A stretch of 64,000 nucleotides of DNA, taken from assembly GCA_032718475.1 (NCBI GenBank), contig JAUCBJ010003966.1, positions 1 to 64,000 of the forward strand, read 5' to 3'. Positions 61,502 to 64,000 of this stretch are shown piece after piece. Numbering within the stretch: the stretch's first letter is position 1; each line of letters opens with the position of its first letter. This DNA is from Nemertoderma westbladi (lineage: Eukaryota > Xenacoelomorpha > Nemertodermatida > Nemertodermatidae). A model generated the notes under the pieces. It saw only the letters and a program-made list of their open reading frames with translations. It had not been told where the DNA came from and searched no databases. The translations under genes and the position numbers were made by a program.

Positions 61502-62419
61502 ATTCCATAATGTATTTTATATTCAATATACAGTATAAACTGTTCGAAAAATATAAGCTATTTTTTAACAGTTCCGCATGGCACTACATTTTTATAACAT
61601 AAGTCACTGTTACCATGGCAACAATGTAGAGTTCTAGAACACAAAATATATAATATACACAACTCTAGAACATAAATAATATAAAAAATATAACGTTCTA
61701 GAATATATAGCTTGTTATTTTTCAAATTTAAAATAGCTACTATAAAGATATACAATTAATATAAAAAAAAAAATGTTGTTCTAGAACAAGATTTTTATAT
61801 TAAATTAATAGATAATATGTTCTAGAACATTAAACATGGTCCTCCATCCAAAAATAATAGTCTCGTTAATTTACCGAAGGTATTGCGCTTAATGCCGCCA
61901 GAGCCCGTACTATATATTAGTTATAAATAAAACCAAAATGTTATATCACCATTTCATTAAGTCAATGTTTCTCTAGAACTTCCAATTTCACCATGTATTT
62001 GTCATGAACTAGCAAATACAATGGCCCAATGGGTGAATAATACACCAACAACAGCTGCATTGGTAACATACCATTACAAGGCAGAAGAATTACATTCGGT
62101 GTTGTAGATGATTGTGGCCAATACTTTATATATTTACTACAATACTATTATATTTAAGTTTGAAAATGTCTCATCTTCTGAAATTTGTTGGCACCTCCGT
62201 ATTAGGTTCTCAATTTCCGAGATGAAATTTTCGGATGCCATACCTACTGCAGTGTAACTACTGTATACTGTTAACCGTACTGTCCGTACCGTGTACCCTA
62301 CATATCAGAAATTCGATTTTGCTGATCGAATACTGGGATACAACAATTGCTCAACAGCGCCTTCTTGTGATCTATTTACTAATTGCAGCTATTGTCAACA
62401 ACGCATTTGATTGGATAAA

Positions 62420-62910
62420 ACACTGTAAAAACATAGCTTACTTTAAACTATGTTTCAATGACACTGCAAAAACATAGCTTACTTTAAACTATGTTTAAAC
62501 GACACTGTAAAAACATCGCTTACTTTAAACTATATTTAAACGACACTGTAAAAACATCGCTTACTTTAAACTATATTACTGCATAAACAAACACATACTT
62601 CATTTTAAGCAATGTTGGAACAGAACTGCAATTAAATACCTTATTTAAAGCGATTTATTACAGTCAACTACATAAACATAGCTTACTTTTAAGCGATGTT
62701 TTAACAGAACTTGTAAAAAATATCTTAATTTTAAGCGATTTAATAAAGTCAACTACAAATACATAGGTTACTTTTAAGCGATGTTTTCACAGAACTTGTA
62801 AAAAATACCTTACTTTTAAGCGATTTATTAAAGTCAACTACATAAACATAGCTTACTTTTAAGCGATGTATAAATTAAAATGCAATAAAATACCATACTT
62901 TTAAGCGATG
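62420..62910. repeat. Subterminal repeats of the transposon
   Basis: About four 41-bp units (CACTGTAAAAACATAGCTTA, CTTTAAACTATGTTTAAACG, A) span 62420-62578. Three to four longer units follow, each built around CTTACTTTTAAGCGATGTTT. ACATAG...CTATGT and the repeated AAGCGAT words give short hairpins. Clustered subterminal motifs are usual binding sites for the cognate transposase. Confidence 0.75.
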
Positions 62911-62984
62911 CTTATAAATATAAGCTAATGAGTAAGGTACACATTTGTAATTCTAAGGTATTTTGGCTCAAATCAGACGCCATA
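62869..62984 (-). repeat. Right terminal inverted repeat of the 1.9-kb transposon
   Basis: Reverse complement of 61078-61213 apart from one small indel and a few substitutions. Confidence 0.85.
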
Positions 62985-62990
62985 TCCTCC

Positions 62991-63541
62991 TACATTGAGT
63001 ATGAGTGGATGGATAGGGAATGAATGAACTGCTACCAACAGCCTGCCTATCAAGGCTGATTAAAGGCTGCTTGGGAAGGCCTAAAGATGATGTTGTAGCT
63101 CTAGCCAATCAGGGAGCTAAATGCCAGTTTTTTTTTCTTTCTTCATGTCCAACAAAAATCTGCTGATAAATTGAGACAGGAAAGAAGCTAAGAGCTTCTT
63201 AACTATTATTATTGCTTGTGAGAGTTATAGCTCTGCCATATGGTAGAAACGTTTCCATTGGTTGCATATAAAAACCAATCAGTAAGTAGTCAGATTATAC
63301 CAGTGGTAACTTTATGCATCATGGGAATAACCCATATGTAAATCATTGCACAGACAAATAACCATTACAACATCAGTATATCCAATACATTTTAGAGTTT
63401 CTGCTCTGTGGTTATTCAAAATTATTAACGTCTACTACAGTCGTCTATTATTTATTATAAAACTGTCTATCATCAGTGATCGTGCTGCAGTCTTAAGTTA
63501 CTGTAAAACACGTTAGACCATATTATGCAAAGCCAGTTGTT
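62991..63541. other. 5' flank of the TMEM35-like gene
   Basis: AT-rich with no other ORF. No promoter element can be placed with confidence. Confidence 0.4.
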
Positions 63542-63940
63542 ATGGCAACCAACGATTATTGGCTGGTGTTACGATTAACCATGGGATTTTTATACATTTC
63601 AATAGGACTTACTAAACTGTGGCCGGAGAATATGAGTCCTGACCTGCACCAGTTTATGCTGGCCAAGTTCGTAAAGTTCGCTCCCCATTCTCCTACAGCA
63701 GTAGTCGGACTCTACAAACCCACAGCCTATGAGTTTATGATCGCTACCGGTGTATTTAATGTGGTTGTAGGAGTCGCATTACTAATAGGGTCTCCTATAA
63801 TTAGACTCATTTCCATGGTGTCTCTGTTACCATTGATGGTGTCTGCAGTGCCAATGAACTTGTATTACGAAGAACCAGCTCGTCCTGCAGTTATATGTTT
63901 ATTGCTAATAGTTATAATGTTGTGGAAAAGAAAATATTAG
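63542..63940 (+). CDS. TMEM35B: TMEM35/DoxX-like four-helix membrane protein
   Basis: The complete intronless 132-codon ORF runs from ATG 63542 to TAG 63938-63940. The N-terminal block GFLYISIGLTKLWPENMSPD followed by QFMLAKFVKFAP resembles vertebrate TMEM35B (helix, G-L-x-KL, acidic stretch, F-V-x-FA), and the rest has three further hydrophobic helices (about 64-82, 84-102, 112-128). The protein ends MLWKRKY. TMEM35A (NACHO) is an ER factor for nicotinic receptor assembly; TMEM35B has no firm function, so none is assigned here. It could also be a generic DoxX-like protein. It is on the opposite strand to PC and either lies in a PC intron or just upstream of its visible part. Lack of introns allows a retrocopy. 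Confidence 0.62.
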   Translation: MATNDYWLVLRLTMGFLYISIGLTKLWPENMSPDLHQFMLAKFVKFAPHSPTAVVGLYKPTAYEFMIATGVFNVVVGVALLIGSPIIRLISMVSLLPLMVSAVPMNLYYEEPARPAVICLLLIVIMLWKRKY

Positions 63941-64000
63941 GTATATAATTTACCGATGTCAAGTATAACTTTCCGCTGTTATATAACTTGGCAGTTTACC

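Larger units (their letters stand above)
61078..62984. mobile_element. TIR DNA transposon copy, 1.9 kb, with 6-bp target duplication
   Basis: Both ends start TATGGCGTCTGATTTGAGCC then AAAATACC; the inverted similarity continues for about 116-136 bases. The 6-bp word TCCTCC flanks both ends (61072-61077 and 62985-62990). The right half holds clustered subterminal repeats and the left half a short minus-strand coding remnant, so this is a deleted, non-autonomous copy. A 6-bp duplication does not single out a superfamily, and the TIR does not match one I know. Confidence 0.85.

Noticed and set aside
61119-61538. 139-codon plus-strand ORF over the transposon's left end
   Set aside because: It starts in the terminal repeat and is antisense to the more protein-like minus-strand remnant.

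Overview
The window is nuclear DNA of an invertebrate animal. The genes have introns with GT/AG borders, LINE retrotransposon remains and cut-and-paste transposon ends are present, and there is no bacterial or organellar gene organisation. The phylum cannot be fixed from what I can see. The sequence is AT-rich and dominated by tandem repeats: about ten distinct arrays cover well over half of it.

Host genes. (1) A short gene at 4537-4776 (+) matches CDC26, a small subunit of the anaphase-promoting complex. (2) The minus strand from 57087 down to 22573 carries the last twelve coding exons of pyruvate carboxylase (PC): end of the biotin-carboxylase domain, the whole carboxyltransferase domain, the tetramerisation region and the biotin carrier with its AMKMEM site. 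The exons join in frame and end at a TAA. The upstream exons (most of the biotin-carboxylase domain) are not visible and probably lie beyond the window. (3) An intronless 132-codon membrane protein at 63542-63940 (+) resembles the TMEM35/DoxX-like family. (4) An intact 703-codon ORF at 16824-18935 (-) has the layout of a viral surface glycoprotein and is probably an endogenous viral element.

Layout. 1-4440: a degraded LINE 3' end, two 21-bp arrays in opposite orientation, a small TIR element and a foldback transposon with an 8-bp target duplication. 4537-4776: CDC26. 5595-13794: a 69-bp satellite with a 3588-bp higher-order repeat. 13868-15660: LINE fragments plus a 41-bp array grown out of LINE reverse-transcriptase sequence. 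16824-18935: the glycoprotein. 19392-20876: a very uniform 29-bp array. 22573-57087: PC and its repeat-filled introns. 61078-62984: a TIR transposon with a 6-bp target duplication. 63542-63940: the TMEM35-like gene.

The most unusual feature is in PC. In four introns the repeat unit is not foreign sequence. It is a copy of the exon-intron junction itself: the exon edge plus its donor or acceptor site, repeated about 34, 230, 160 and 56 times. The real exon edge is simply the last member of its array. One array also holds two partial copies of the neighbouring exon. Each array presents the spliceosome with tens to hundreds of near-identical splice sites. By reading frame, using a wrong copy brings in a stop codon or a frame shift.
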